NCBI RefSeq assembly: GCF_041321145.1
Contig: NZ_JBGGWA010000004.1
Span: forward strand, 186,001 to 250,000
DNA: 64,000 nucleotides
Direction of reading: 5' to 3'
Source: Paraburkholderia sp041321145
Lineage (GTDB): Bacteria > Pseudomonadota > Gammaproteobacteria > Burkholderiales > Burkholderiaceae
A model generated the notes under the pieces. It saw only the letters and a program-made list of their open reading frames with translations, did no database searches and was not told the origin of the DNA. Positions 1 to 9,198 of the stretch are shown here, piece by piece. The translations under genes were made by a program, and so were the position numbers. Each line of letters begins with the position of its first letter. Within the stretch, counting starts at the first letter, position 1.

Positions 1-1176
1 CACGCCCGCCGGCAAATCCACCCTGACTCCAAGGTCGACCATCGTCCGTCCCAAAGCATGCACGGTCCGAAACAAATTGTGTTCGCGACACTGCTCTCCC
101 ATCTGCCCGATCCGGACAATCGGCAATCCGAAAGAACCGGAAATCTCCACCTGATGCTGCCGCGAGATGTGCGAGCAGACATCGCCAGGACTCAGCCCGG
201 CGGGCACCTCGATCCCGACCACCGAGTTCAGCCTGCAAGCCGCAGGCGTATACAACTGCAAGCCCAAAGCCGTCACCCCTTCCTGCAAGGCCAACGAGCA
301 CTTCAAATGCCGGGCAAAGCGCTTCTCGAGCGTCTCGGCGCAAACAAGCCTTAAAGCCTCATGCAATGCCAACACGCCGGACACAGGCGCCGTGTAGTGG
401 TAACCAGCGTTATGCCAGAAATTCTCCGCTAGCGAAGCGTCTAAACACCAATGCGCGTTCGGCGCCGTGCGTGCTTTCACGCGCGCCCACGCCGCATCGG
501 AAAAGGCAATCAGCGAAACGCCGGGAATCGACGACAAGCCCTTCTGCCCGCCTGTGATAACGGCATCGATCCCCCACGCATCCATCTCGAGCGGCATCGT
601 GCTCAACGTGCACACTGCGTCGACGATCACCAGCGCGCCCGCAGCCTTTGCCAACGCGGCGATGTCCTTCAGGTGGTAATTCCACACCGTGTTCGACGTT
701 TCACCCTGCACCACCGTCACGATCTCAGGACGCTCGCGGCGAATCGCCTCGGCGATCTGGTCGAGACTGGCGACCGAACGGTCGGCGACGTCCAGCGTGC
801 TCACCCGCGCCCCCACGCGCCGGCCCATCTCCGCCATCCGTTCGCTGAAAAAGCCGTTCTTGATGCTCAGCACGCGGGTACCTTCCCACGCGAGATTGGA
901 GATCGCCATTTCCATCGCGGCCGATCCTGGACCGGCCACGCCGAGCACCCATTTCGAATTCGTCTGGAAGACGTAGCGCGCCATGGTCTTCACCTGACCG
1001 ATCACCTTCACCATCGTGCCGCCCAGGTGATTGATCACGATCGTGTTGGCCTTGGCGACGGCAGCAGGAATCGGCACGGGACCGGCGCCCATCATCAGCA
1101 ACGGCTCTTCGGGAAGAATGGCGTCGAGCGATTCGACAACCGGACAGGGCACTGCAAGAGGAATAGTAGTGGACAT
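1..1176 (-). CDS. Class V PLP aminotransferase (serine/alanine-glyoxylate type), 3' end outside window
   Basis: The minus-strand frame opens at the ATG at 1176 and runs 392 codons off the window edge without a stop. Family proteins are about 400 residues, so only a few C-terminal residues are missing. It looks like a serine-pyruvate/alanine-glyoxylate-type aminotransferase, which moves an amino group onto glyoxylate using pyridoxal phosphate. The likely PLP lysine is Lys212 in GGQKGLSS, and the aspartate that holds the cofactor ring is in VDAVCT near 186. The related ureidoglycine-glyoxylate enzyme (PucG) cannot be excluded, because no purine-catabolism genes are visible nearby. The ribosome binding site is weak. 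Family assignment is firm; substrate is open. Confidence 0.85.
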   Translation of the reverse strand, partial: MSTTIPLAVPCPVVESLDAILPEEPLLMMGAGPVPIPAAVAKANTIVINHLGGTMVKVIGQVKTMARYVFQTNSKWVLGVAGPGSAAMEMAISNLAWEGTRVLSIKNGFFSERMAEMGRRVGARVSTLDVADRSVASLDQIAEAIRRERPEIVTVVQGETSNTVWNYHLKDIAALAKAAGALVIVDAVCTLSTMPLEMDAWGIDAVITGGQKGLSSIPGVSLIAFSDAAWARVKARTAPNAHWCLDASLAENFWHNAGYHYTAPVSGVLALHEALRLVCAETLEKRFARHLKCSLALQEGVTALGLQLYTPAACRLNSVVGIEVPAGLSPGDVCSHISRQHQVEISGSFGLPIVRIGQMGEQCREHNLFRTVHALGRTMVDLGVRVDLPAGV

Positions 1177-1204
1177 GATCGATGCGGAGAGAGTCAGGGC
1201 GCAA

Positions 1205-1238
1205 GCGGCCCCGCCAACGATGTCGCTGACGGGGCCGC
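1205..1238 (-). other. Leader hairpin upstream of the aminotransferase
   Basis: A perfect 9-bp inverted repeat (GCGGCCCCG / CGGGGCCGC, 16-nt loop) lies about 30 nt upstream of the aminotransferase start. On the minus strand no T-run follows it, so it is more likely a leader structure than an intrinsic terminator. On the plus strand it is followed by GTTTT, but no plus-strand gene ends here. Confidence 0.4.
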
Positions 1239-1372
1239 GTTTTCGATCATTCACCGATCCGGGCAATTACGCAAGTCTTTTGACGAACACAGGTCTATGG
1301 TGACGCCTGTCATTCCTGTGCAGCGTCAATCCGAAGAAGCGGCGAGGCGTTAACGCTTCATCCGGAATGTGA

Positions 1373-1669
1373 TTACGTCCTGATCGGCAATGTATCAATA
1401 CCTACGAGCATCAACGCCGTGCATAGCGAATTTGTCCGCGCGGCCGCAAAACCGAGGAACTCTTGTGAGTCGGAGAGCAGAACTTCGTGCCACATGCCAT
1501 CGCTATCGCGGCAAAGACAACGCCTTATACCGAGCAAGTCACCACTGTTGCGCAAATCGCCGATGATGTTCTCGATACAGTCGAGCGCACTCACCACGCC
1601 ACCCATATCGACGATGCACACGACGTCGCCAATCAGATGAGAATCCCACTTCGCGTCAGGGATGTGCAT
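1373..1669 (-). CDS. Small conserved-type protein of unknown function (98 aa)
   Basis: The ATG at 1669 is preceded by an excellent ribosome binding site (ATGAGGAGG, then five bases), which supports translation. The protein is acidic, starts MHIPDAKWDS, and has a hydrophobic stretch (IGDVVCIVDMGGVVSALD) but no clear membrane segment or signal peptide. It contains three cysteines, one in CRDSDGMW. I do not recognise the family. It lies alone between the aminotransferase and asdA, on the same strand as both, about 200 nt from each. Confidence 0.6.
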   Translation of the reverse strand: MHIPDAKWDSHLIGDVVCIVDMGGVVSALDCIENIIGDLRNSGDLLGIRRCLCRDSDGMWHEVLLSDSQEFLGFAAARTNSLCTALMLVGIDTLPIRT

Positions 1670-1821
1670 CGCGCCTCCTCATCCGTGTCTCGTAGCCGCT
1701 GTAATCAAGGCGTTTTCCGAGGTTCATCACCGTACACTCCTTAAGCAGACTGCCTCAACCCGGGATGTCACATCGGCACCCCCATGCTCCGGCGAACTGG
1801 CTACGGCCACGGCTACGGAAA

Positions 1822-1847
1822 ACGGGCAGGCCTCGCGGCCTGCCCGT
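1822..1847 (-). terminator. Intrinsic terminator of the asdA operon
   Basis: A perfect 11-bp stem (ACGGGCAGGCC / GGCCTGCCCGT) with a 4-nt loop lies 6 nt beyond the asdA stop codon. On the minus strand it is followed by TTTT, as in Rho-independent terminators. Confidence 0.85.
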
Positions 1848-1853
1848 CACAAG

Positions 1854-3518
1854 TCACTTCACCTTGGTCTTATCGAGCTTCTTGCCGGTCGCCGCGTTAT
1901 AGCGCTCGACATATTCCTCGATCAGCCTGCGCATCGCGCGTCCAATCTGCCGATAGTCCGACTCGTTCAGATTAGCCAGCGACACCCGTCCCGACGGATG
2001 CTGCGTACCGAATCCGCGCCCCGGCAGCAACACCACCCGCGCCTCGCGCGCGAGGCGGAACAGCAGTTCGGACGGTTCGGTGTTCTTCAGCAGCCACTCG
2101 ACGAACTCACGCCCGAACATCCGCTCGCCGAGGAACTCGATGTCGAGAATCGTGTAGTAATCGACCTGGTTCGGATCGCTGTCCTCGAACGAAATGCCGA
2201 CCTCCTCGTACAGCGCCTGCTTGCGTTTGCGGATCAGGCGCTTCAACGCGTTCTTGTACGCGTCGGGCGTGTCCATCAGCGAAAACAGCGAGAACAACAC
2301 CATCTGCACCTGCTGCGGCGTCGACAAACCCGCCGTGTGATTCAGCGCGACAGTGCGGCTGTCGGCCACGAGGCGATCGATGAATTTCAGCTTTTCCGGT
2401 TCGGTCGTGATCGACTCATAACGCTCGTGCAGCTCTTTCTTCGCGTCTTTCGGCAGTTCGGCGATCAGCTTGTCGAGCACGTTGTCGCGATGCGTGGCAA
2501 TCGTGCCCAGACGCCAGCCGGTCGCGCCGAAATACTTCGAGTACGAGTACACGAGGATGGTGTTCTTCGGCGCTAGCGCGAACAGCGAGACGAAATCGTC
2601 GGCGAAGGTGCCGTACACGTCGTCGGTCAACAGAATCAGATCGGGGCGTTCCTTGACGATGTCGGCGATGTATTGAAGGCTCTCGTCGTTGATCTTCACC
2701 GAAGGCGGATTGCTCGGGTTCACGAGGAAGAACGCCTTCACCTTCGGATCGCGCAGCTTGTCGAGTTCCTTCTTCGAATACTGCCAGCCGTTGGCGACGT
2801 CGGCTTCGAGATTCACGACGTTCAGCTGATAGTCGTTCAGGCGCGGAATTTCGATGTACGGCGTGAAGATCGGCATGCCGAGCGCGATCGTGTCGCCGGC
2901 TTTGATCAGGTGATTCTCGCGCATCGTGTTGAAGATGTACGTCATTGCCGCCGTGCCGCCTTCCACGGCGAACACGTCGAATTCGCCGACGAACGGATGG
3001 TTGCCGATCATCTCCTTTCGCAGATACTGCCCAACGATCTGTTCGGACAACTTGAGCATCCGGTCCGGCACCGGGTAGTTCGACGCGAGAATGCCTTCGC
3101 ACATTTCATAGAGGAAATCACCGGCGGAGAGTCCCAGCTGATCGCGCACGTACGACACCGCGCCGCGCAGAAAGTCGATGCCGGGCACGCCCTTGTTTTC
3201 GCGCAGGAACAGGTCGAAGCGTTCTTCGAGCCCATCACGGCGTGGAAAACCGCCCACGCCTTCGGGCATATACGCGAACGAACGCTCCGACTCGCGCATC
3301 GCAAAGAGACCGAGTTGCCAGAAGCCATGGCGCGGAACCGTCGCGAGGAAATTGGGGTTGCCGCGGCCGGCGTTGAGCATCGATACGTTGGCCGCACGCT
3401 CCACCGCGCCGCCACCAGCGGCCTTGATCAGCTCGTCCTTGAGTTCGAACGGGCTGAGTGCCGCAAAACCGTCTTGTGCCATGTCGCCTTGTTTTTTGCC
3501 GCCTTTCTCGTCTGCCAT
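1854..3518 (-). CDS. asdA: Aspartate 4-decarboxylase (bifunctional aspartate aminotransferase/decarboxylase)
   Basis: This 554-residue fold-type I PLP enzyme removes the beta-carboxyl of L-aspartate to give L-alanine and CO2, and also has aminotransferase activity in characterised relatives. NPSNPPS (about 267-273), TDDVY (about 298-302) and the PLP lysine in YSYSKYFGATGWR (Lys328) match the family, and the length fits. I chose the ATG at 3518 over 3539 because GGAGAACG sits just before it. Two aspT-like antiporter genes lie directly upstream on the same strand. Together they can run the known aspartate-in/alanine-out cycle, in which decarboxylation consumes a proton and exchange is electrogenic. 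The gene ends at a strong terminator. Confidence 0.93.
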   Translation of the reverse strand: MADEKGGKKQGDMAQDGFAALSPFELKDELIKAAGGGAVERAANVSMLNAGRGNPNFLATVPRHGFWQLGLFAMRESERSFAYMPEGVGGFPRRDGLEERFDLFLRENKGVPGIDFLRGAVSYVRDQLGLSAGDFLYEMCEGILASNYPVPDRMLKLSEQIVGQYLRKEMIGNHPFVGEFDVFAVEGGTAAMTYIFNTMRENHLIKAGDTIALGMPIFTPYIEIPRLNDYQLNVVNLEADVANGWQYSKKELDKLRDPKVKAFFLVNPSNPPSVKINDESLQYIADIVKERPDLILLTDDVYGTFADDFVSLFALAPKNTILVYSYSKYFGATGWRLGTIATHRDNVLDKLIAELPKDAKKELHERYESITTEPEKLKFIDRLVADSRTVALNHTAGLSTPQQVQMVLFSLFSLMDTPDAYKNALKRLIRKRKQALYEEVGISFEDSDPNQVDYYTILDIEFLGERMFGREFVEWLLKNTEPSELLFRLAREARVVLLPGRGFGTQHPSGRVSLANLNESDYRQIGRAMRRLIEEYVERYNAATGKKLDKTKVK

Positions 3519-3610
3519 GATGCGTTCTCCAATGTGCAAGTGAATAACCCCGGCGCAGCGGGTGATCGTCCAGTTGCCGCCGGCGTGAAAGAGATCGATA
3601 GATGCCTGCG

Positions 3611-5293
3611 CTAAACCAGCCCGACCACGAGGGGTCCAAGCAGCGTCAACGCGACGTTCGCGATCGCATACGTGATCGCGAACGGCACAGTCGGCACGGC
3701 GCTTTCCGCCTTGTCGAGCACCCCGCCGAATGCCGGGTTGGCACTGCGTGAACCTGTCAGCGCGCCGGCGAGGATCGCCGCGTTGTTGTAGCCCAGCACG
3801 TAGCGGCCGAACAGCATCGTCAGGAGCAGGGGGAACAACGTGACAAAGACGCCGAGCAGGAAGATCGTCATGCCGCTCTGCTTGACCGTTACGACCGCCT
3901 GCAAGCCGGAATTCAAACCGACCACCGCAACGAACGCCGCGAGACCGAAGTCCTTCAGCAATTGCGAAGCCGCTGTCGGCATGACGCCGTACATCGGATG
4001 CTTGCCGCGCATCCAGCCGAACAGCAGACCGGCGAGCAGGCAGCCGCCGCCCGACCCGAGCGTGAGCGGAATCCCGCCCACGTTGAGGACGATCAGCCCG
4101 ATCAGGAGACCGAGCACCAGGCCGACACCCATATAGATGAAGTCGGTTTTGTTGCTGTACGGGAGTTCGTAGCCGGCTGCATCGACGGCGCGCCTGGTGT
4201 CTTTCGGCGAACCGTAGAAGGTGATGACGTCGCCGTGCTCGAGCCTGGTTTCGGGCAGAATCGGCAACGGTTGCCCGGCGCGCGAGACGCTCTGGATGTA
4301 GACGCCGTGGCGCATGTCGCGATCCACAACTTCGCGTGCAGCGGCGATCGTCGTGTGGTTCATGCCTTTGCGTGTGAACACGCCTTCGCGCGTCTGCATC
4401 ACGACGCCAATGTCGGCGACGTTGGCGATCTCGCTGCCGTTCGCGCCGAATGCGACCACCGCCTCACGGCGCCCCACCACCAGCACTTCGTCGTCGAGTT
4501 GCAACGCCAGATCGGGCGTCGGATCGAGGTTCTTACCGTCACGCTTGATCCGCTCGATCGTCAACATGTCCTGATGCTGGGTCTCGACTGCCTTGATCGT
4601 TTTTCCGGCGCTGACATCGATCTTGTATGCGCGTCCCACCAGTTCGGGCAACGCACGAATTTGCCCCGCTCCGAGTGACGACGAACCCGAAGACAGTTCC
4701 TTCTCCGCTTCGAGCGACGCCTCTCGCAACCCTTGTCCCATGAACTTCGGCAGGATGTTCACGCAGACGATGATCGCGCCGAGCGAGCCGAACACGTAGG
4801 TCACCGCGTAGGCGATCGCCACGTCCGATTGCAGCGACTTGACCTGGTCGGCCGGCAGACCGAGACGCGCGATCGCGTCGCCGGCCGTGCCGATGATCGC
4901 CGACTGCGTCAGCGCACCGCCCGCGAGACCCGCCGCGAGACCCTTGTTCAGATGGAACAGCTTCGCGCAAACCACCACGGTGATCAGCGCGGAGACGGCG
5001 AGAAACACCGCCATCGCGATCTCACGCAGCGTCTTGCGGTTCAGCGAGTTGAAGAAGCCCGGGCCGGAGTCGTAGCCAACCGCGTAAATGAACACGGCGA
5101 ACATCACCGATTTCACGCCGTTGTCGATCGTCACGCCCGCCTGACTGATCACGACCGCGGCTAGCAACGATCCGCCCACGCCGCCTAACTGGAATTTGCC
5201 GAAGTTGATCTGCCCGATGAAATAACCGGCTGCAAGCGACAAAAACAGCGCGATCTCGGGTGATTTCTGAAAAATATGATGTAGCCAGTCCAT
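3611..5293 (-). CDS. aspT: Aspartate:alanine antiporter, proximal copy
   Basis: This 560-residue inner-membrane protein has hydrophobic blocks at both ends and a soluble middle (about 200-370) containing two TrkA-C/RCK_C-like domains, the layout of the aspartate-alanine exchanger (AAEx) family. It would swap extracellular L-aspartate for intracellular L-alanine. The start at 5293 (MDWLHHIFQKSPEIALF) has GAGGGC upstream and aligns with the start of the neighbouring copy; the longer frame back to 5443 has no such support. It lies 92 nt upstream of asdA and 130 nt downstream of the second antiporter gene. Confidence 0.92.
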   Translation of the reverse strand: MDWLHHIFQKSPEIALFLSLAAGYFIGQINFGKFQLGGVGGSLLAAVVISQAGVTIDNGVKSVMFAVFIYAVGYDSGPGFFNSLNRKTLREIAMAVFLAVSALITVVVCAKLFHLNKGLAAGLAGGALTQSAIIGTAGDAIARLGLPADQVKSLQSDVAIAYAVTYVFGSLGAIIVCVNILPKFMGQGLREASLEAEKELSSGSSSLGAGQIRALPELVGRAYKIDVSAGKTIKAVETQHQDMLTIERIKRDGKNLDPTPDLALQLDDEVLVVGRREAVVAFGANGSEIANVADIGVVMQTREGVFTRKGMNHTTIAAAREVVDRDMRHGVYIQSVSRAGQPLPILPETRLEHGDVITFYGSPKDTRRAVDAAGYELPYSNKTDFIYMGVGLVLGLLIGLIVLNVGGIPLTLGSGGGCLLAGLLFGWMRGKHPMYGVMPTAASQLLKDFGLAAFVAVVGLNSGLQAVVTVKQSGMTIFLLGVFVTLFPLLLTMLFGRYVLGYNNAAILAGALTGSRSANPAFGGVLDKAESAVPTVPFAITYAIANVALTLLGPLVVGLV

Positions 5294-5423
5294 CGTGCCC
5301 TCGCTGGATAGTTTGCGATACTGAGTACTGGGTGCTGCATGTGCATGCGGACGTCGTGTCGCCTTGCGCATACCCCATCGACTGCGCGTGGCATCGTGCG
5401 CCGCGCGCAGCACCTCTGCCCGT

Positions 5424-7106
5424 CTAGCCGAACTTTCCGGCAAGGCCGACCACCACCGGCCCCATCAACGGCAACAGAATGTTCGAGAGTGCATAGGTGA
5501 TCGTGTAGCCGATCACCGGCGTCGAATTACCGGTCACGCCGACTAGCGCGCTGATCGCCGGCGTGCTGCATTGCTGACCGGCAATGGCGCCAAGCAGCAT
5601 GGGCGCTTCGAGTTTGAGAAACACGCGGCCGATCCATAGCGACAGCAAGCCGGGCACGAGCACCATCAGAATGCCGGCGAGCGGCAGCGCCAGACCGTAC
5701 TCGCGCACCAGCTTGATGGCGTCGGGCCCCGCCGACAGACCGACCGCGGCGATGAAGGTAGCAAGACCAAAGTCCTTGAGGATTTGCGCGGCAGCCGAGG
5801 GCAACGAGCCCATGAGCGGATAGCGCGAACGGATCCAGCCGAACAGCAGGCCCGACAGCAGGCAGCCGCCGCCCGTGCCGAGTGCGATCGACACACCGCC
5901 GATGCGCCCGCCGAGATGGCCGATCGCCATGCCGGCCAGCACGCCCAGGCCGAGATAAACGAAGTCGGTTTTCTGAGTCGCGGCGAGCACGTAGCCCAGA
6001 TGCCGCGCGCCGCGCTCGACGTCGGCCTTCGCACCCACCAGCGTGAGCACGTCACCGCGATTGAGTTCGGTGCCGGGCAGCGCGGGCACCGTGGTTTCGA
6101 GCCGCGTGACGGCTGCGATATAGACGCCGCGTCCTTCTTCCGGCTTTGCCCGTTCGCGCACCTGGGCGACTGTCAGACCGTGCGCCTCGCGGCGCGTCAG
6201 CACGACGTCGAGCTTCTCGGCGACGGGCTGGCCGAACCCCGCGCCGTCCACTTCTTCGCCGAGGCCGGCAGCAGCCGCGACGATCGCTTCGCGCCGCCCG
6301 GCTACAAGGATCAGGTCGCCAGCCACTAGCGACCGTTGCGGTTCGACCGGCACGTTCTCACCGTTGCGCTGAACCTGCTCGATGGTCAGGTTGAAGCCGT
6401 GCTGCTGTTCGAACGCCTGGATGGTCGCGCCGGCCGCGTTGCCCACGCGAAACGCACGGCCCACGAGCGTCGGCGCGGCGGCCCGTTGCCCGTCGCTGAA
6501 TGCGCCGTCGCCGCCAAGCTTGCGCCACACGCGCCCGGCTTCTTCGCGCAGATTGATGCGCAATAGCAGCGGCGCGAACTGACTGGTAAACAGGACGATG
6601 GTGACCAGGCCAAACAGGTAGCTCACGCTGTACGCCGTCACGATGTTGGCCTGCAGACGCAGCGTTTCCGCGTCGCTGAAGCCGAGCTTGGCAATCGCCT
6701 CGGAAGCCGTGCCGATCACGGCCGACTCCGTCGCGGCGCCCGCCAGCAAACCGGCGGCCGTGCCGGCATCGAGCCGCATGACGGCCACCGCGATCAGGAT
6801 CAGCGCCAGCACCGACACGATCTCGACCACCGACAGCAAACCATAGCGCCAGCCCCGGCCGATATTGGCGAAGAACTGCGGACCGCCGGTGAAGCCCAGC
6901 GCAAAAATAAATAGCGCAAACGCGATGTTTTTCAGATCGGGAGCCAGCCGCGCGCCCGTCTGACCCAATAACAATGCAACGATCAACGTGCCGCAAACGC
7001 CGCCGAGTTGAATTGGCCCCACGCGAAACGAGCCAATGAAATATCCGATTGCAAGGCTTGCGAACAGCGCGATCTCCGGTTGAGACCTCAGCAATTCACC
7101 GATCAT
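5424..7106 (-). CDS. aspT: Aspartate:alanine antiporter family protein, distal copy
   Basis: This 560-residue protein has the same architecture as the downstream gene: N-terminal membrane block, two RCK_C-like domains (about 205-375), and a C-terminal membrane block with the shared GGGCLLSGLLFGWIRSR signature. The sequences have diverged clearly, so this is an old duplication and not a recent copy. It is the first gene of the asdA operon. The two antiporters may work together or have different substrates; the sequence does not say which. Confidence 0.88.
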   Translation of the reverse strand: MIGELLRSQPEIALFASLAIGYFIGSFRVGPIQLGGVCGTLIVALLLGQTGARLAPDLKNIAFALFIFALGFTGGPQFFANIGRGWRYGLLSVVEIVSVLALILIAVAVMRLDAGTAAGLLAGAATESAVIGTASEAIAKLGFSDAETLRLQANIVTAYSVSYLFGLVTIVLFTSQFAPLLLRINLREEAGRVWRKLGGDGAFSDGQRAAAPTLVGRAFRVGNAAGATIQAFEQQHGFNLTIEQVQRNGENVPVEPQRSLVAGDLILVAGRREAIVAAAAGLGEEVDGAGFGQPVAEKLDVVLTRREAHGLTVAQVRERAKPEEGRGVYIAAVTRLETTVPALPGTELNRGDVLTLVGAKADVERGARHLGYVLAATQKTDFVYLGLGVLAGMAIGHLGGRIGGVSIALGTGGGCLLSGLLFGWIRSRYPLMGSLPSAAAQILKDFGLATFIAAVGLSAGPDAIKLVREYGLALPLAGILMVLVPGLLSLWIGRVFLKLEAPMLLGAIAGQQCSTPAISALVGVTGNSTPVIGYTITYALSNILLPLMGPVVVGLAGKFG

Positions 7107-7666
7107 ATTGGCTCGCCGATTTACAGGTTTACTTAGTAGAAAGGTGCAAAAAAATTAAATAACCGACAGCACGCCATTCAGTGCAAATTCTTGCCTTTTC
7201 CGAACGAGGATCAAATTGAAACAGTTGGCGGAAAAAAATGCCAGAGAATTTTATGACTTCTTCAAAAAAATAACGGCGGGAAGCAGCATAAGCTTCAAGA
7301 AACGCCTAACGTTTTATGCGCTCAAACCCTTGCCCCAGCAAGCCCACCCACTCGGGCATGCAGACGTTTTAGTGCGTTTAATTAACTAACTTTCGGCATA
7401 CCCACAAGAGCCATAAAATCTATGCCAAACGGATAATCCTGCTTCGCACAAAAAAAGGAAAATTGCTATTCAGAACGCAATAATTCACCGCTTGCAATGC
7501 TCGAAACCCATCAGTCGATGTACAGCTAGCGCTGGGAAATCGCAATACGGGCGCCTCGCCCTCGTTCATCGCACCCGCCAAAGCGCGTTCATTCATCGAT
7601 TACACTTTGGACTATTTCAACCACGGCAAACCGACGGCCAGTCAAGCCGCTTTTCCGGAGTCATTC
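7107..7666. other. Divergent intergenic region between aspT and ldhA
   Basis: About 560 bp, visibly richer in A+T than its flanks and with no credible gene. It must carry the promoters for the leftward aspT-aspT-asdA operon and the rightward ldhA gene. The only specific element I can suggest is the aspT promoter at 7157-7186. Confidence 0.6.
7157..7186 (-). promoter_or_regulatory. Possible sigma-70 promoter of the aspT-asdA operon
   Basis: On the minus strand TTGCAC (7186-7181) is separated by 18 bp from TTATTT (7162-7157), about 50 nt upstream of the aspT start. The -35 box is good and the -10 box only fair, so this is a visual proposal. Confidence 0.35.
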
Positions 7667-8665
7667 ATGCGCATGATCCTGTTCAGCACCCGGCAATACG
7701 ACAGCGACACGTTCGCCGAGGCCAATGGCACGCATCGCTATGAACTGCACTTCCAGGAATCGCACCTCGACGTCGAAACCGCGATCCTCGCGCAGGGCTA
7801 CGAAGTGGTCTGCCCGTTCGTCAACGACAACGTCGATGCCGCGGTGCTGGAGCGTCTCCATGCCGGCGGCACGCGCATGATCGCGCTGCGCTCGGCGGGC
7901 TTCAATCACGTCGACCTGGCAGCGGCCGAACGTCTTGGCATAACGGTTGCGCGGGTGCCGGCCTACTCGCCGCACGCGGTCGCGGAACATGCGGTCGGTC
8001 TGATTCTGGCGCTGAACCGGCGCCTGCCCCGCGCGGTCGCGCGCACACGTGAAGGCGATTTCTCGCTGCATGGGCTGCTCGGCTTCGATCTGCACGGCAA
8101 GACCGTCGGCGTGATCGGCACCGGCATGATCGGCCGCGTATTCGGCCGCATTATGGCGGGGTTCGGCATGCAGGTGCTCGCCTATGACCCCGGGACGCCG
8201 GCCGACGATCTGCTCGCCCTCGGCGCCCGCTACGTCCCGCTCAATACGCTGCTCGCCGAATCCGACGTGGTCAGTCTGCATTGTCCGCTGGTGCCCGCCA
8301 CGTACCATCTGATCGACGGCCCCGCACTCGCGAAGATGAAACGCGGCGCGATGTTGATCAACACCGGACGCGGCGGCCTTGTCGAAAGCAATGCGCTGAT
8401 CGGCGCGTTGAAGGACGGCCAGCTCGGCCATCTCGGCCTCGACGTGTACGAAGAAGAAGGCGGCCTCTTTTTCGAGGATCACTCGAACCAGCCGTTGCAG
8501 GACGACGTGCTGGCGCGTCTATTGATGTTCCCGAACGTGATCGTCACCGCGCACCAGGCATTCTTCACGCGCGAGGCGATGAACGAGATCGCCCAGACCA
8601 CGCTCGACAACGTCGCGGCATGGCGGGCCGGCACGCCGCGCAACGTGGTGCGTGCGCCGGGCTAG
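7667..8665 (+). CDS. ldhA: Fermentative D-lactate dehydrogenase
   Basis: This 332-residue D-2-hydroxyacid dehydrogenase closely follows E. coli LdhA, which reduces pyruvate to D-lactate with NADH. The N-terminal ILFSTRQYD, the Rossmann motif GVIGTGMIG (about 148-156), and the catalytic Arg235 (NTGRG), Glu near 264 and His296 (TAHQAFF) are all present. The ATG at 7667 has GGAG upstream; an in-frame ATG at 7673 is the alternative. The stop codon overlaps that of the converging gene by 4 bp. Confidence 0.92.
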   Translation: MRMILFSTRQYDSDTFAEANGTHRYELHFQESHLDVETAILAQGYEVVCPFVNDNVDAAVLERLHAGGTRMIALRSAGFNHVDLAAAERLGITVARVPAYSPHAVAEHAVGLILALNRRLPRAVARTREGDFSLHGLLGFDLHGKTVGVIGTGMIGRVFGRIMAGFGMQVLAYDPGTPADDLLALGARYVPLNTLLAESDVVSLHCPLVPATYHLIDGPALAKMKRGAMLINTGRGGLVESNALIGALKDGQLGHLGLDVYEEEGGLFFEDHSNQPLQDDVLARLLMFPNVIVTAHQAFFTREAMNEIAQTTLDNVAAWRAGTPRNVVRAPG

Positions 8666-9198
8666 CCGTCGTTGTTGCCCGCCAGGGTAGTCGGGCGGAG
8701 TGCCGTGCGGGCGTCGTCCGCCGCGCCGCAGAGTTCGCGCAGCAAGGCCGCCTCGCGCTCGTGCACTTCCACTGGAAACCAGCGCGCGCCCGCATCAACC
8801 AGATAGCGCGCGCGATGCTGGCCGTTACGAAACGCCACCACGCCCTCGCGCTCCAGACCCAGCCAGCCCAGCAAACCCGGCGCGCAGCGCGTCGAGATCG
8901 TGACGTAGGGCATCTGCGCAATGCGCGGGTTGTCCGGATCGAGAAACTCGCGGATGCCGCGCACCTTGCCCGAATGCCATTCGGCGACCGGCTTCAAAAC
9001 ATAATCGGTGTTGTCGCGATCCGCGCACGCCAGCAACTTGCGCGCGTCGACCAGGACCACTTGATGACGCGTGCCGTCAGTGACGAAGACGCGTTTCAGG
9101 CGCACATGGTCGTACCATGAATGTTGATGCAGAGGCACGATCCAGACCGTCTCGGCACAGGCCGGTGCGTCCGCGGACGATGAATTGGACAAAGGCAA
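8662..9198 (-). CDS. Protein of unknown function with a ParB/sulfiredoxin-like motif
   Basis: About 178 residues, opening at a TTG (9198, or the next TTG at 9192); an in-frame stop just upstream rules out a longer form. The C-terminal half contains VVAFRNGQHRARYLVDAG, which resembles the DGRHR...AL...G signature of ParB/sulfiredoxin-like folds. Plasmid fertility-inhibition-type proteins carry a comparable motif, but I cannot confirm membership. Codon use matches the chromosomal backbone. It borders the A+T-rich island that follows. Confidence 0.6.
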   Translation of the reverse strand: MPLSNSSSADAPACAETVWIVPLHQHSWYDHVRLKRVFVTDGTRHQVVLVDARKLLACADRDNTDYVLKPVAEWHSGKVRGIREFLDPDNPRIAQMPYVTISTRCAPGLLGWLGLEREGVVAFRNGQHRARYLVDAGARWFPVEVHEREAALLRELCGAADDARTALRPTTLAGNNDG

